Source: Chlorobiaceae bacterium
GTDB taxonomy: Bacteria > Bacteroidota > Chlorobiia > Chlorobiales > Chlorobiaceae
DNA length: 64,000 nucleotides
Assembly: GCA_013334485.1 (NCBI GenBank)
Contig: JAAXXL010000001.1
Span: forward strand, 1 to 64,000
Direction of reading: 5' to 3'
The notes under the pieces are model-generated. The model did no database searches. It was not told where the DNA came from and saw nothing but the letters and a program-made list of their open reading frames with translations. Shown here piece by piece: positions 38,230 through 49,687 of this stretch (position 1 is the stretch's first letter; every line of letters begins with the position of its first letter). The position numbers were made by a program, and so were the translations under genes.

Positions 38230-39606
38230 TCACTTATGGGTCAAAGCATCAATAAGATCCGATTTGGTAAGCAGTTGCAGCCGACCATCGGAAAGGCTTA
38301 TCAACACACCAGACGCACTTTGTTGTAATTTTTCCGATAATTCTGAAATGGTGGCATCCGGCGGGCAAACCGGAAAAGGCTGCTCCATGAACCCGACAAC
38401 CTTGGCATTCATCGCCTCATCGTTCTCTATGAGTATGGAAAGAATCTTGTTTTCACTGATACTGCCGATCGGAGCGTTGTAGGAAACAATCGGCAACTGT
38501 GAAACATCATTCTGCTTCATCATCTCAAAAACTTCGGCAAGCGTACTTTCAGGATAAGCGAAAATCAGATCCCTGCGTGCTTTCAACTGCAAGATATCCT
38601 CGGCTGTAATCTGATCAAGTGCCGATTTCTGTTTTCGGTAAAAGCCACGCTTCCGCATCCACTCGTCACGATACATCTTGCTGAGATAGTAACCACCGAA
38701 ATCATTCATCATGACAACAATGCAGTCACTCTCTGTATAGCCTGCACCGCACTGAAGCGCTGCTGCCATAACCGCACCCGATGCACCACCGGCAAAAACA
38801 GCTTCCATCCTGAGCAGCTCCCTGCCACAGTTAAACGCAGCATAATCACTTACCTGAATAACATCATCAATCACTGAAGGATCCCAATAGGCTGAAGGGT
38901 GCTGGGAACCGATCTCCTCAAGCTCTGAAAACAGAGGCTCACCCGGCTTTGCATTTCTGAAAAGAGCGGCATAGATCGAACCCTGAGGCTCCACACCAAT
39001 CACTTTAATTTCAGGGTTTTTCGCTTTAAGATAACGACCAAGTCCGAAAACCATCGCTCCGGAAATCATCGGAACAAAAACATGAGTGACCTTCCCATCA
39101 GTTTGACGAAAAATCTCACTACCGGTGGCTTCGAAGTGAACCTTGAGACTGACAGGGTTCTCATACATACCGGCAAAAAAAGCATTGGGCATATTATTTA
39201 CCAGGCTCTCTGCAACATTTTTGCAGCTCCGGGGAGCACCGGGCAAAGCATCCGAAGGGGTAATAACCAGTTCCGCACCGACAGCCTTGATCATATCACG
39301 TTTCTCCCTCGATATCTTGTCAGGGGCGGCCAGCAGCAGCTTGTAACCACGGCTGACACCGGCCATGGCAAGTGCAATGCCGCTGTTCCCGTAGGTCCAG
39401 TCGACAAGGGTCATTCCCGGATGAATCAGGTCCCGCTCTTCTGCATCCCTGACGATGGCTGAGGCAACCCTGTAGTAGTGAGAACAGGCCGGGTTCATAT
39501 ATTCGAGTTTGGCCATAACCTTCGGTCGGATATGGCGCGCCATCTGCTTGACAAGAATGAGCGGCGTTTCTGCTGCAAGCCCGAATATATCGTTGTTCGG
39601 CATCAT
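38230..39606 (-). CDS. Cystathionine beta-synthase/cysteine synthase-like PLP enzyme with C-terminal CBS domains
   Basis: VKQMARHIRPKVMAKLEYMNP, DWTYGNSGIALAMAGVSRGYK, GGASGAVMAAALQ; CBS pair in C-terminus. Confidence 0.88.
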   Translation of the reverse strand: MMPNNDIFGLAAETPLILVKQMARHIRPKVMAKLEYMNPACSHYYRVASAIVRDAEERDLIHPGMTLVDWTYGNSGIALAMAGVSRGYKLLLAAPDKISREKRDMIKAVGAELVITPSDALPGAPRSCKNVAESLVNNMPNAFFAGMYENPVSLKVHFEATGSEIFRQTDGKVTHVFVPMISGAMVFGLGRYLKAKNPEIKVIGVEPQGSIYAALFRNAKPGEPLFSELEEIGSQHPSAYWDPSVIDDVIQVSDYAAFNCGRELLRMEAVFAGGASGAVMAAALQCGAGYTESDCIVVMMNDFGGYYLSKMYRDEWMRKRGFYRKQKSALDQITAEDILQLKARRDLIFAYPESTLAEVFEMMKQNDVSQLPIVSYNAPIGSISENKILSILIENDEAMNAKVVGFMEQPFPVCPPDATISELSEKLQQSASGVLISLSDGRLQLLTKSDLIDALTHK

Positions 39607-39859
39607 ATATGCTCAAATGGTTTAACGTGACGAGGGCACAGGATCACCTTTCAACGGAAAATATACATTAATTGATCAATTCACGATAGCGGAACAATAA
39701 GAGTAATCAACGGCTTGATTATCATGATCAAAATACGTTCTTTAACTGAATGGTACCTGTTGATTAGTTCTCCCTGGCATGTCGGCAGAAACCCGACAAT
39801 TGCATTGTGAAATGGATTGTATTGCTGTACCCCTGTAACGTTAAAATTGATCCCCCGTT

Positions 39860-41011
39860 ATGGCTGAAAACATGCCAGACTCGCGTGCCAACTATTCCCC
39901 CGCAGAAAACATGGCGGAGGCCCTTGTTTCCATAGATCATCTGTTGTGGAACACCAGCCTCATTCGCCAACGAGTAGGAGCCACTTCCCGTATCATGGGA
40001 ATCGTCAAGGCAAATGCATATGGCCATGGAGTCCACAGAGTTTCGGCAGCACTTGAAACTGCGGGAATAGAAGATTTCGGTGTAGCCAACATCCATGAAG
40101 CTATTGAGCTGAGAACCGGTGGTGCGCTGAAAAAACCGGCATCGATTCTTGCTTTCTCCTCACCACTCAACACCCAGATCGAGCAGTTCCTGCAACACAG
40201 TATCGACATGACGCTCTGTGACAGCGAGACCCTGCATACGGCTGAAAAAATCGCTTCTGCACACGGCAAAACCCTCAATGTACAACTCAAGGTCGATACG
40301 GGAATGGGCCGGCTCGGTACTCATCCGTCAATGGCCATAGAGCTGTTACGCCAGATTGACCAATCAGAGCACCTGCAGCTCAAAGGAGTCTACACTCATT
40401 TTGCCGACAGTGCTTCACCCGAAGGGTTTACTGCACAACAGCTTGCGGAGTTCAAAAAGCTTACCGCTGAATACGAACATGCATCATCACGCACGCTCTG
40501 CAAACATGCGGCTAACAGCGGCGCAATCCTTACAGCCCCTGACTCCTGGCTCGACATGGTGCGACCGGGCATTCTGCTCTATGGTTACCATCCGGCAAAA
40601 CAGACACCCTTGCGACTCGACGTCAAACCGGTCATGCAGGTTGAGGCAAAAGTGATCTTTATCAAAAAGGTAGCCACAGGCACAACCATCAGCTACAACC
40701 GGACATGGAGCGCTCCTTCGGCCCGCCATATCGCTACCATAGCCGCCGGTTATGCTGACGGCTATGCAAGAGTACTCTCCGGCAAGACGACAGTGAGAAT
40801 CAACGGCAAGCACTACCCGCAGGTAGGGATAGTCACCATGGATCAGATTATGGTTGATCTCGGCACTGAGCATGATGTTAAAAAAGGTGACAGAGCCACA
40901 CTGTTCGGGTGGGATGGTCCTTCGGCTGAAGAGCTTGCCGAAATAGCAGGAACCATCAGCTATGAAACGCTCTGTTCGGTTTCGTCAAGAGTAAAGCGTA
41001 TTTTCGTGTAA
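39860..41011 (+). CDS. alr: Alanine racemase
   Basis: IMGIVKANAYGHGVHRVSAAL, LKVDTGMGRLGTHP, GYADGYARVLS. Confidence 0.95.
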   Translation: MAENMPDSRANYSPAENMAEALVSIDHLLWNTSLIRQRVGATSRIMGIVKANAYGHGVHRVSAALETAGIEDFGVANIHEAIELRTGGALKKPASILAFSSPLNTQIEQFLQHSIDMTLCDSETLHTAEKIASAHGKTLNVQLKVDTGMGRLGTHPSMAIELLRQIDQSEHLQLKGVYTHFADSASPEGFTAQQLAEFKKLTAEYEHASSRTLCKHAANSGAILTAPDSWLDMVRPGILLYGYHPAKQTPLRLDVKPVMQVEAKVIFIKKVATGTTISYNRTWSAPSARHIATIAAGYADGYARVLSGKTTVRINGKHYPQVGIVTMDQIMVDLGTEHDVKKGDRATLFGWDGPSAEELAEIAGTISYETLCSVSSRVKRIFV

Positions 41012-41040
41012 AGCACCCTATAAACAGCAAAACAGTTATC

Positions 41041-41556
41041 ATGAAGCATCTGGACAATCTTGCACAGAAGCTCAGCCTGACCAAAGCGGAGATCTCACTG
41101 ATCACCATGCTTCTCGGGTTTCTGGTGCTTGGTGGTATACTGAAAACATTTCGTTCAGTAGAGGAAACCGATCAGCTTGTAAAAAAAGCTGAAGCGGCCC
41201 GACTGCGTGAAGCGGAAGTTGACAGCCTTATCCGGCTTGCAGCAGCAGATCAGTCAACAGTCAGGGAAGATGCAGTTCAGGATGTTACGGCCACTGAGAG
41301 TGAAGAGACTACTGATAAACCTGCTGCTCACCGCTCAGCAGCAAAAAAAACATTCAGCGGCACTATCGCCTTCAATAAAGCAGGCAAAGCAGAGTTGCAG
41401 AAAATCTCCGGAATCGGCCCGGTGATGGCCGGGCGACTGATAGCTTTCAGAGCCTCAAAAGGGGGGAGAGTTACGCAATTTCAGGAGTTTCTTGACGTCA
41501 AGGGGATAGGCAAAAAGAAACTGGAAGTTCTGAAAAAACATTTTACCCTCGAGTGA
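41041..41556 (+). CDS. ComEA-like helix-hairpin-helix protein
   Basis: FNKAGKAELQKISGIGPVMAGRLIAFRASKGG...FLDVKGIGKKKLEVLKKHF; N-terminal TM. Confidence 0.88.
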   Translation: MKHLDNLAQKLSLTKAEISLITMLLGFLVLGGILKTFRSVEETDQLVKKAEAARLREAEVDSLIRLAAADQSTVREDAVQDVTATESEETTDKPAAHRSAAKKTFSGTIAFNKAGKAELQKISGIGPVMAGRLIAFRASKGGRVTQFQEFLDVKGIGKKKLEVLKKHFTLE

Positions 41557-42425
41557 TGAGCAAAAGTCAGATAGCTTGCAATATTGATCAAAGAGAGTGC
41601 TCCGTTGTTCGCATGAAAACCTCAGGGAGTGATGGTTACAGCCTGAGCAGTTCGAAAACGTTTCCGTTCGGCACCGATACACTTGCCTCACCGAAAAGCG
41701 AGCGGCACTGGAAAAAGCTGATAGCAGAGATCGGCCGGTGGCCGGGTGAAAATCTCGCACTCTCTGTTGAACCGCTAAGCTGTCACCCACTTCCAGCAAC
41801 CTTTTCTGCCAATGTAACCCATGAAGCGGCAAGGGAGTATTGCCGGATTGAGGCGGCATACTTTTTACACCGTCCCGAAGAGTATCTCTCTGATATTACC
41901 GGTTGCACCAGCGACTCATTTGCGGGTGACCGGCTTGAAAAAAAGCTGCTCATCTTCTACCCTGCAGAACCTTGTCTAACGGCAAAAGCCTGTTTTGCAG
42001 CAACACACCCGGTCAACTTCTCCGGTTCATCCATTCCCTCCACTCTCTACCTCTCAAAGCTTACCGCCAGAGCGCAGGTACTCCTTGAACTTGAAGAGAA
42101 GCATATGCTCCTCGCTGTGACAAAAAATGGACAAATGGAAAAATTTGTGTACAGGAAGGTAAAAAACCGGGAGGAAGCAAGATACTTTACAATCAAAGAG
42201 CTTCTTGATAACCCGGTATGCCTTGAAACTGATGTTCAGGTTACAGGGAAACTGGCCGACCGGGCCATGACAAAAATGATCCAGAAAGAGACCTCGGTGA
42301 ACCTCGTCCCCTTCTCCATTCCCTCATCAATCGCCATCAGCAACCCGAATAAATTCCGCATCACTTCACCCTCAACAGTAAGAGCCATCAGCACTGCACT
42401 GATGGCTCTCGATGGGAAAAGGTGA
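41556..42425 (+). CDS. Hypothetical protein (possible actin-like fold)
   Basis: ORF overlapping stop of the ComEA-like gene (start MSKSQIACNIDQRECSVVRMKTSGS); no family recognised. Confidence 0.6.
   Translation: MSKSQIACNIDQRECSVVRMKTSGSDGYSLSSSKTFPFGTDTLASPKSERHWKKLIAEIGRWPGENLALSVEPLSCHPLPATFSANVTHEAAREYCRIEAAYFLHRPEEYLSDITGCTSDSFAGDRLEKKLLIFYPAEPCLTAKACFAATHPVNFSGSSIPSTLYLSKLTARAQVLLELEEKHMLLAVTKNGQMEKFVYRKVKNREEARYFTIKELLDNPVCLETDVQVTGKLADRAMTKMIQKETSVNLVPFSIPSSIAISNPNKFRITSPSTVRAISTALMALDGKR
42381..42409. terminator. Perfect 11-bp-stem hairpin at the junction of convergent genes
   Basis: AGAGCCATCAG CACTGCA CTGATGGCTCT. Confidence 0.5.
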
Positions 42426-42426
42426 C

Positions 42427-43446
42427 CTACCCTTTCTTGGCGATAACCACTTCTGCTATCTGCACGGCATTGGTAGCCGCGCCTTTGCGGAGGTTGTCTG
42501 CTACAATCCACATATTGAGTGTACGGGGGTGCCAGTAGTCACGGCGGAGCCGGCCAACAAAAACCTCATCACGCTCGTATGAGGTAAGTGGCATGGGGTA
42601 GAGGTTCGCCGAAGGATCGTCCTGCAAAATAATACCGGGAGAGGTGCGAAGAAGCTCCCGCACCTCATCAATCTCAAAGTCACCGTCAAGCTCGATGTTC
42701 AGCGATTCGCCGTGCCCTCCATAAACTGGAATACGTACCGTGGTCGGAGAGACGCTGATGGTGTCGTCACCCATGATCTTGCGGGTTTCGTTAACCATCT
42801 TCATCTCCTCCTTGGTGTAGCCGTTATCGGTAAAAACATCGATCTGCGGCACGGCATTGAAGGCTATCTGGTGAAAATGGGTAAACTTCTCCTGTTTCTC
42901 TCCTGCAAGCTCACTTTCAAGCGCGTCACGCCCGGCCTTTCCTTTACCGGTTACCGACTGGTAGGTTGATACCACAACGCGCTTGAGGCCAAACCGGTCA
43001 TGAAGCGGTTTAAGCACAACCACCATCTGAATGGTTGAACAGTTTGGATTGGCAATAATGGATTCAGGAGTGCCATCAGCTTTGAAAATAGCTTCAGGAT
43101 TAACCTCGGGCACCACGAGTGGCACATCGGGGTCCATACGGAATGCTGAAGAGTTATCGATAACAATAGCACCCTCTTCAGCGGCTATTGCCGCCCACTC
43201 CTTGCTTGCGGTTGCTCCGGCAGAGAAAAGCGCAATATCGACACCTTTGAACACCTCTCTTGAGGGTACCTGCGTAATGAACTCCCTGCCATTGAACTTG
43301 ACTGGCTGACCGGCACTCCGGGATGAGGCAAGGGGAATAATCTCTGTGGCGGGGAAATTCCGCTCTTCCAGAACCTGAATCATTGTGCGGCCGACAAGGC
43401 CGGTTGCACCCAGTACTGCTACCCTGCAGCGGGAAATACTACTCAT
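42427..43446 (-). CDS. asd: Aspartate-semialdehyde dehydrogenase
   Basis: VAVLGATGLVGRTMIQVLEERNFPATEIIPLASSRSAGQ, ANPNCSTIQMVVVLKPLHD. Confidence 0.96.
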   Translation of the reverse strand: MSSISRCRVAVLGATGLVGRTMIQVLEERNFPATEIIPLASSRSAGQPVKFNGREFITQVPSREVFKGVDIALFSAGATASKEWAAIAAEEGAIVIDNSSAFRMDPDVPLVVPEVNPEAIFKADGTPESIIANPNCSTIQMVVVLKPLHDRFGLKRVVVSTYQSVTGKGKAGRDALESELAGEKQEKFTHFHQIAFNAVPQIDVFTDNGYTKEEMKMVNETRKIMGDDTISVSPTTVRIPVYGGHGESLNIELDGDFEIDEVRELLRTSPGIILQDDPSANLYPMPLTSYERDEVFVGRLRRDYWHPRTLNMWIVADNLRKGAATNAVQIAEVVIAKKG

Positions 43447-43467
43447 ATCTTGTTGTGTATCGTTAGT

Positions 43468-44511
43468 TTAATAATTTAAAATCAATTTATCTGAATGGTC
43501 GTTAAGAAACTCCGCATGGTCGCGGATCTTCCCCTCTCTTGCATATCCTTCGCACTCTTCACTGTAGGAGAAGAGAATATCAATAATCAGATTCCAGTTA
43601 TCCTCACGAACCAGTTTATTGCGTACCTGTGAAACCATCGGCAACCCTTTCAGGTAGGTTGAGTAGTGACGGCGCATCTCAAGCACCCCGTACTTTTCAC
43701 CCTTGAACTCAACGGATAGTTTCAGGTGCTCCACAGCAGCATTGATCCTCTGGCGAAAGTCCGGCGGCGAGAGAGGGGTTCCGGTTTCAAGCCGATGCTT
43801 CGCCGCAGCGAAAATAAATGGGTTACCGATGGATCCGCGTCCGATCATCACACCGTCCGCACCGGTTTCAGCAAACATCCTGACGGCATCTTCATCCGAC
43901 CAGATATCACCATTTGCAATGATTGGTATACTTGCATGCGCTTTCACCTCCCGAATCCAGTTCCAGTCGGCTCTGCCTTTATACATCTCGCTCCTGGTTC
44001 GACCATGCACGGCCAGAGCCTGAATGCCTGCGCCTTCAAGACGGTGCAGCACATCAATAATATTGATTGATTCCCGGTCCCAACCGATCCTTGTTTTGGC
44101 TGTCACAGGAATGCTGACCGCCTTCACAACAGCTTCAGCAATGAGGGTCATCTTTTCCGGCTCCCTGAGCAGAGCTGCACCGGCACCCTTGCCAGCAACC
44201 TTTTTGGTAGGGCATCCGAAATTGATATCGAGATAGTCGGGCTTGAACTCTTCGGCAATAACAGCAGCCTCAATCATCGACTCCACAGTACTGCCAAAAA
44301 TCTGCACAGCAATCGGGCGCTCAATTGGATCGGCCTTGAGTTTGCGTACAGTCTTTTCCGCTCCCCTGCGCAAAGCTTCAGCACTGATAAACTCCGTATA
44401 GACAATGTCCGCACCGTGCAGCTTGCAAAGCTGGCGAAAAGCCCTGTCGGTCACATCTTCCATCGGGGCAAGAATAACAGGACGGTCAATATCTATCGAA
44501 CCGATCTTCAT
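43468..44511 (-). CDS. dusB: tRNA-dihydrouridine synthase
   Basis: VILAPMEDVTDRAFRQLCKLHGADIVYTEFISAEAL, DINFGCPTKKVAGKGAGAALL, IGRGSIGNPFIF. Confidence 0.92.
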   Translation of the reverse strand: MKIGSIDIDRPVILAPMEDVTDRAFRQLCKLHGADIVYTEFISAEALRRGAEKTVRKLKADPIERPIAVQIFGSTVESMIEAAVIAEEFKPDYLDINFGCPTKKVAGKGAGAALLREPEKMTLIAEAVVKAVSIPVTAKTRIGWDRESINIIDVLHRLEGAGIQALAVHGRTRSEMYKGRADWNWIREVKAHASIPIIANGDIWSDEDAVRMFAETGADGVMIGRGSIGNPFIFAAAKHRLETGTPLSPPDFRQRINAAVEHLKLSVEFKGEKYGVLEMRRHYSTYLKGLPMVSQVRNKLVREDNWNLIIDILFSYSEECEGYAREGKIRDHAEFLNDHSDKLILNY

Positions 44512-44513
44512 AC

Positions 44514-45566
44514 CTACTCTTTATCTTTAACGATCTCCGCAGGCACCTTCATCAACTCTTTGACCTGTGCATGAATTTTTTTGAACAGTGCCGGATCCTC
44601 ACGAAGCGCCTTCTTGACGGTTTCGCGACCCTGGCCAAGCTTGTCCGCACCGTAACTGAACCATGATCCGGATTTTTTAACCACTCCGAACTCAACAGCC
44701 AAATCAATCAGTTCACCGATAACCGAGATCCCCTCACCATAAAGAATATCAAACTCGGCAATCCTGAAGGGAGGAGCTACCTTGTTTTTAACCACCTTGA
44801 CTTTGGTGCGGTTACCGATAATCTCCTCACCATCCTTGAGCTGTGCAATCCGGCGGATATCGAGACGAATGGAGGAGTAGAACTTCAAGGCCTTGCCGCC
44901 GGTCGTTGTTTCCGGGCTGCCGTACATGACGCCTATTTTATCTCGAAGCTGATTGATAAAAATACAGACGCAGCTTGATTTTGAAATGGCACCAGTCAGT
45001 TTCCTCAGAGCCTGGCTCATAAGCCTGGCCTGCAGGCCGACAACACTGTCACCCATTTCACCTTCAAGTTCAGCCTGGGGAACAAGCGCCGCAACAGAAT
45101 CAACAACAACCACATCAACCGCACCGCTTCTGACAAGTGTTTCAACAATAGAGAGCGCCTGTTCACCTGACTCCGGCTGACTGATCAGCATGGCGTTGAT
45201 ATCAACACCGAGCCTGCGGGCATAGGAGGGATCAAAAGCATGTTCAGCATCAACAAGAGCGGCAATACCGCCCTCTTTCTGGGCCTCGGCAATCACATGA
45301 AGGGCGAGAGTGGTTTTGCCCGAAGATTCAGGTCCATATATTTCGGTTACTCTGCCACGGGGAAGGCCGCCGACACCAAGAGCAAAATCAAGTGTCATTG
45401 ACCCGGTTGAAATAGAGAGCACCTGCATGACCGCAGAGCTGTCACCAAGACGCATGATCGAGCCTTTACCGAACTGTTTTTCAAGGGCTTCAACGGCAAG
45501 ATTGAGTTGTTTCAGTTTTGCCGGATCGACAACCGGTACACTCTGTTCTATTTTTGGGGTATCCAT
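44514..45566 (-). CDS. recA: Recombinase A
   Basis: [66 protein letters not shown]. Confidence 0.99.
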   Translation of the reverse strand: MDTPKIEQSVPVVDPAKLKQLNLAVEALEKQFGKGSIMRLGDSSAVMQVLSISTGSMTLDFALGVGGLPRGRVTEIYGPESSGKTTLALHVIAEAQKEGGIAALVDAEHAFDPSYARRLGVDINAMLISQPESGEQALSIVETLVRSGAVDVVVVDSVAALVPQAELEGEMGDSVVGLQARLMSQALRKLTGAISKSSCVCIFINQLRDKIGVMYGSPETTTGGKALKFYSSIRLDIRRIAQLKDGEEIIGNRTKVKVVKNKVAPPFRIAEFDILYGEGISVIGELIDLAVEFGVVKKSGSWFSYGADKLGQGRETVKKALREDPALFKKIHAQVKELMKVPAEIVKDKE

Positions 45567-45604
45567 TGCACAAGCATTAAATAATTGGAAAAAAAGCGGC
45601 TCCT

Positions 45605-46594
45605 TCAGCCGACAATGGTCTGGAGCGTTTCCGAAAGTTCCCGGTAACGCAGGTTCAACTCCTGCACTGAACGGCTGTTGTTGTATGAGAGAGATCGTGA
45701 TGAAATACGGATGCTTTCCAGACTGATAAATGAGGGTGAGTTGGTAAGAATCGACCAGATCTCCCCTCCGAACCCGGCCATAAATCCAAAAAGTTCCGGT
45801 AGTATCATAACCGGTCCGACGCTGTTTCCGGCAATACTTCCGATGCGGTCGAACAGCTCCCGAAAGAGGAGGTTATGACCGACAACCAGATATCGCTCGC
45901 CGGTTTTCCCCTGCTGCCATGCAGCAATATGACTGTCAGCCACATCGCGAACATCAACAAAACCGGTACCACCCGAAGGAGATATCGGAATACGGCCCTG
46001 GTAAATCAAACGAAGCACCTCGTTCGAAGAGCTGAGAGATGCCGGATTTGAGCTATCCACACCGATAACAACTCCGGGATTAACCATGACGACATCAAGA
46101 CCCTCGGCCACTCCGCGAAGTCCCTCAAGTTCTGCCAGATGTTTGGCCTCCATGTACCCGTTCCTGCGCTGCCACTCCTGAAACGTTGTCGATTCAGAAG
46201 CAGGAGAACCATCCTCAGTAGAGCCGACAGCGGCTATGGAACTCGTCAGCACAAGTCTCCGGACACTATTGAAAAGGCAGGCATTAACCACATTCCGGGT
46301 TCCAACCACATTGGTTTCATAGAGTGCGTTGCGGAAATTAACGGTGTAGGAGATCAGTCCCGCGCAATGGAAAACTGCGCTTGCCCCCCTGAACGCTTCA
46401 TTGAGCGCCAATGGATCAAGAATATCCGCCCTGACAACTTCAACCGGAAGTGCTTCCAGAAAAGAACAGTCCGAGCTTTGACGGGCAATCACCCTGAAGC
46501 TGAACTGCCCGGAAAACCGGGAGAGAAGCGCAAGAAGAATCTGGGAGCCGATATAGCCGGTAGCCCCGGTTATGACAATTAATGAGTTGGGCAT
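45605..46594 (-). CDS. NAD-dependent epimerase/dehydratase (extended SDR)
   Basis: [42 protein letters not shown]. Confidence 0.85.
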   Translation of the reverse strand: MPNSLIVITGATGYIGSQILLALLSRFSGQFSFRVIARQSSDCSFLEALPVEVVRADILDPLALNEAFRGASAVFHCAGLISYTVNFRNALYETNVVGTRNVVNACLFNSVRRLVLTSSIAAVGSTEDGSPASESTTFQEWQRRNGYMEAKHLAELEGLRGVAEGLDVVMVNPGVVIGVDSSNPASLSSSNEVLRLIYQGRIPISPSGGTGFVDVRDVADSHIAAWQQGKTGERYLVVGHNLLFRELFDRIGSIAGNSVGPVMILPELFGFMAGFGGEIWSILTNSPSFISLESIRISSRSLSYNNSRSVQELNLRYRELSETLQTIVG

Positions 46595-46946
46595 GAAACG
46601 TTGAAAATGAAAATAGAAGCCAAGCTATAGTATAAAACATCAGCATGACCTTCACTGTTCGCAAAAATAAGAATTTCGCGGCTATTGTTTTCGCCTATTT
46701 TTCAGCGCTTCATGAATAGTCATGGAAGCCTGCTGCATATACGGCAAAGAACCTTGCCATGTGAATAATCATGATAGAGCGAAAAAAAACAGCCCGGCCT
46801 GCGTTACCGAAAAATATACGTATTAATGCGGCCGTATCGGAAATATTAATTCACCCGCCAAAACCTTTAGACTTTCTTTATCTTGACTTCAACGCAAAAA
46901 GCAACAAGCTGCATGCTGCCATTTCATAAAACAGAACTTTCAGGTA

Positions 46947-48227
46947 ATGAAGCAAGTAACCTCCCACTCCAGGCAATCCCCGGTTCCGGAAGATTCAGTT
47001 CAGCAGGAGCTTCTGGTAAACGGGTTACGGGTTGTTACTGACAGTGTCTCCCATGTTGAAAGCATTACCCTCGGCATACAAATCAATTCCGGTTCGCGCG
47101 ATGATCCCGAAAGCGCACCGGGACTCGCCCACTTTATTGAACACGCACTCTTTAAAGGGACAAAAAAACGCAGCTACATTGATATCGCAAAAAATATTGA
47201 AAAGCTCGGCGGATACCTTGATGCCTTCACCACCAAAGAGCAGACCTGCATCTACCTGCGCTGCCTGAGCAATCACCTTGAACCCTCCTTTGAGCTGTTG
47301 GCAGATCTGGTCTGTGACCCGACATTCCCCCAGGAAGAGATGGAGAAGGAAAAAGAGGTTGTCATTGAGGAGATCAGCAGCGTCAATGATAACCCCGAAG
47401 AGTTAATTTTTGAAGAGTTTGACCTCCGTTCTTTTCCTCTCCATCCACTCGGCAGACCGATTCTTGGCAGTGAAAAGAGTGTGGAGGAATTTACGGAAAG
47501 CGACCTGAAGCAGTTCATGCGGGAGCATTATATACCCCGAAATATGATGCTCACCGCAACTGGGAAAATGGATCATGATAATATTGTGCGACTCTCCGAA
47601 CGATTTCTCGGTACTCTCGGAGAAGAGGGCAGCAATCACTACAATCGCCAGCCTTTCCTTGCCGAGCACTATACCCCGTTTGAAGTAACCCTGAAAAAAC
47701 AGCTCTTTCAGGCACAAATCGTACTCGGCACCGCTACTGCCCGACACGACCCGCTCTTCTCCAGCCTCATGGTGCTTAACTCCATGCTTGGCAACGGTAT
47801 GAGTTCCCTGCTCAACCTTGAGCTTCGTGAAAAACGCGGACTTGCCTATACTATCTATTCATCGCTCACCTGGTACGATGACATGACCGCACTGAACATC
47901 TATGCTGGTACGGACAGTAACAAAACAAAACTCACCATTGAACTAATCAGGGAGCTTTTGCTGAGCGATGCGCTCAAAAACCCTGATCCGGTAGAGGTCG
48001 AGGCTGCAAAAACGAAGCTGCTCGGTGCCCATATCATGGGTATGGAAAAGATGACACGAAGAATGTCACAGACAGCATCGGATATCGCCTATTTTGGACG
48101 ATATATTGATTCTTCAGAAAAAACGGCTGCGCTTGAAGCCGTCACACCTGATGACATAGCCAATGCTGCTGCCATCATGCTGCGCGATGCCCCGTTCTCG
48201 ACACTGGTCTATATACCAAAACGGTAG
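46947..48227 (+). CDS. M16 family processing peptidase
   Basis: GLAHFIEHALFKGTKKRSYIDIAKNIEKLGGYLDAFTTKEQTC. Confidence 0.93.
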   Translation: MKQVTSHSRQSPVPEDSVQQELLVNGLRVVTDSVSHVESITLGIQINSGSRDDPESAPGLAHFIEHALFKGTKKRSYIDIAKNIEKLGGYLDAFTTKEQTCIYLRCLSNHLEPSFELLADLVCDPTFPQEEMEKEKEVVIEEISSVNDNPEELIFEEFDLRSFPLHPLGRPILGSEKSVEEFTESDLKQFMREHYIPRNMMLTATGKMDHDNIVRLSERFLGTLGEEGSNHYNRQPFLAEHYTPFEVTLKKQLFQAQIVLGTATARHDPLFSSLMVLNSMLGNGMSSLLNLELREKRGLAYTIYSSLTWYDDMTALNIYAGTDSNKTKLTIELIRELLLSDALKNPDPVEVEAAKTKLLGAHIMGMEKMTRRMSQTASDIAYFGRYIDSSEKTAALEAVTPDDIANAAAIMLRDAPFSTLVYIPKR

Positions 48228-48324
48228 GCCGGTCACCAAAGGGGCCTGCCTTTTATAAAAGAGGATTTATTCGTATCTTCTGAACCTTACATTTTGCACA
48301 ATTACTAATTAACCAGAGAGAGCC

Positions 48325-49608
48325 TTGCAAAAGAATATCAAGAACGTCAGCGAAACCGAACAGGAAGTGGAAATCATCCTTTCCACTGAAGAATTCGGTG
48401 CCGATTATAACCAGGAACTGGAAGAGGCAAAAAGAACCATTCAGATCAAGGGATTCAGAAAAGGACATGCTCCGGCAAGCCTGATCAAAAAACTTGCAGG
48501 CCCCTCGATTGAGGCAAATATTGCTGAAAAACTGGCTTCAAAACATTTCGGAGATATTGTCGAAACCGAAAAGATCAAACCGGCAAGCCGAGCCCAGTTG
48601 ATAGATTTCATTTTCACCCCCGAGCTTCTGACTATCCGCCTCTCCTATGAGATCCATCCTGAGTTTGAAATCAAGGATTACAGCGGCTACACCTTCACAC
48701 AAACCAGCTACACCATCGGTGATGAAGATGTGCAACGCGAAATAAATCTTATTCTCAAGGGTCATGGCACCATGATTACGGTCAATGAACCCGCAGCGGC
48801 AACAGACACCGTGGTTGGCGATGTGATCCACATCAATGCAGAGGGCGAGCCTGACGAAGAGCAGAAAACCGATAACCACCACTTCAACCTCGAGTACCTT
48901 CCCGAGGAGAACCCTTTCCGTAAAGAGCTTACAGGGAAAAAAGCGGGTGATGTGGTTGATGTGACAGCAGAACAGAAGGATGCCGATGTCGAACCGACAC
49001 GCTTCCGGGTTACCATCAGCGAAGTCAAGCGCCTCGAACTGCCTGAACTGACTGATGATCTGGTCAAGGAGATCACTGGCGGACGCTTTGAATCAGTCAC
49101 CGACTTTACCAGCGATGTCCATATTCAGCTCACCCAGCACTTCAGCGCAAAATCAGAAGAGGAGCTGCTTGAATCGATCTCTGCTAAACTGATTGAAGAG
49201 AATCCTGTCCCCACACCTAAAACCATGGTGGAGTCCTTCTCGAATATGCTGGTAGAGAATGCCAAACGGCAGATGGGCGGCAACTTCCCGAAATCGTTTG
49301 ACGAAAGCCAGTTCCGTCTGGCCATGAAGCCTAATGCAGAAAAACACGCACAATGGCTTCTTATCAGCCAGAAAATCGCCGAACTCGCAGAGCTTACCGT
49401 AACGGATGATGACATCAAGGCCTATGCAGAAAAAGAGGCCGGTAAAAATGCTTCGGCAAATGCTGAAGATCTCTTGAGCACCTACCTCTCGGCAGAGTTC
49501 AGGGATTACATCACCGACACCATTCTTAAAGACAAGATCTACGAGATCATCAAGTCGAAAGTCACGATCACCGAGGAAGCTACGCCGATCCCGGTTCACC
49601 ACGCCTGA
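48325..49608 (+). CDS. tig: Trigger factor
   Basis: TTG start; [21 protein letters not shown] plus PPIase-like and C-terminal domains. Confidence 0.92.
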   Translation: MQKNIKNVSETEQEVEIILSTEEFGADYNQELEEAKRTIQIKGFRKGHAPASLIKKLAGPSIEANIAEKLASKHFGDIVETEKIKPASRAQLIDFIFTPELLTIRLSYEIHPEFEIKDYSGYTFTQTSYTIGDEDVQREINLILKGHGTMITVNEPAAATDTVVGDVIHINAEGEPDEEQKTDNHHFNLEYLPEENPFRKELTGKKAGDVVDVTAEQKDADVEPTRFRVTISEVKRLELPELTDDLVKEITGGRFESVTDFTSDVHIQLTQHFSAKSEEELLESISAKLIEENPVPTPKTMVESFSNMLVENAKRQMGGNFPKSFDESQFRLAMKPNAEKHAQWLLISQKIAELAELTVTDDDIKAYAEKEAGKNASANAEDLLSTYLSAEFRDYITDTILKDKIYEIIKSKVTITEEATPIPVHHA

Positions 49609-49623
49609 TCACCATCATTTCAT

Positions 49624-49667
49624 AAAAAAAGGCAGAAGTTTCCACATAAACTTCTGCCTTTTTTTAT
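49624..49667. terminator. Bidirectional intrinsic terminator between convergent tig and acpS
   Basis: AAAAAAAGGCAGAAGTTT-CCACAT-AAACTTCTGCCTTTTTTT. Confidence 0.92.
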
Positions 49668-49687
49668 TTATCACTCTCTCCTTCCCG

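Noticed and set aside
44514-45566. recA neighbourhood as an SOS/mobile context
   Set aside because: No LexA-type gene or clear operator seen nearby; ordinary housekeeping arrangement.
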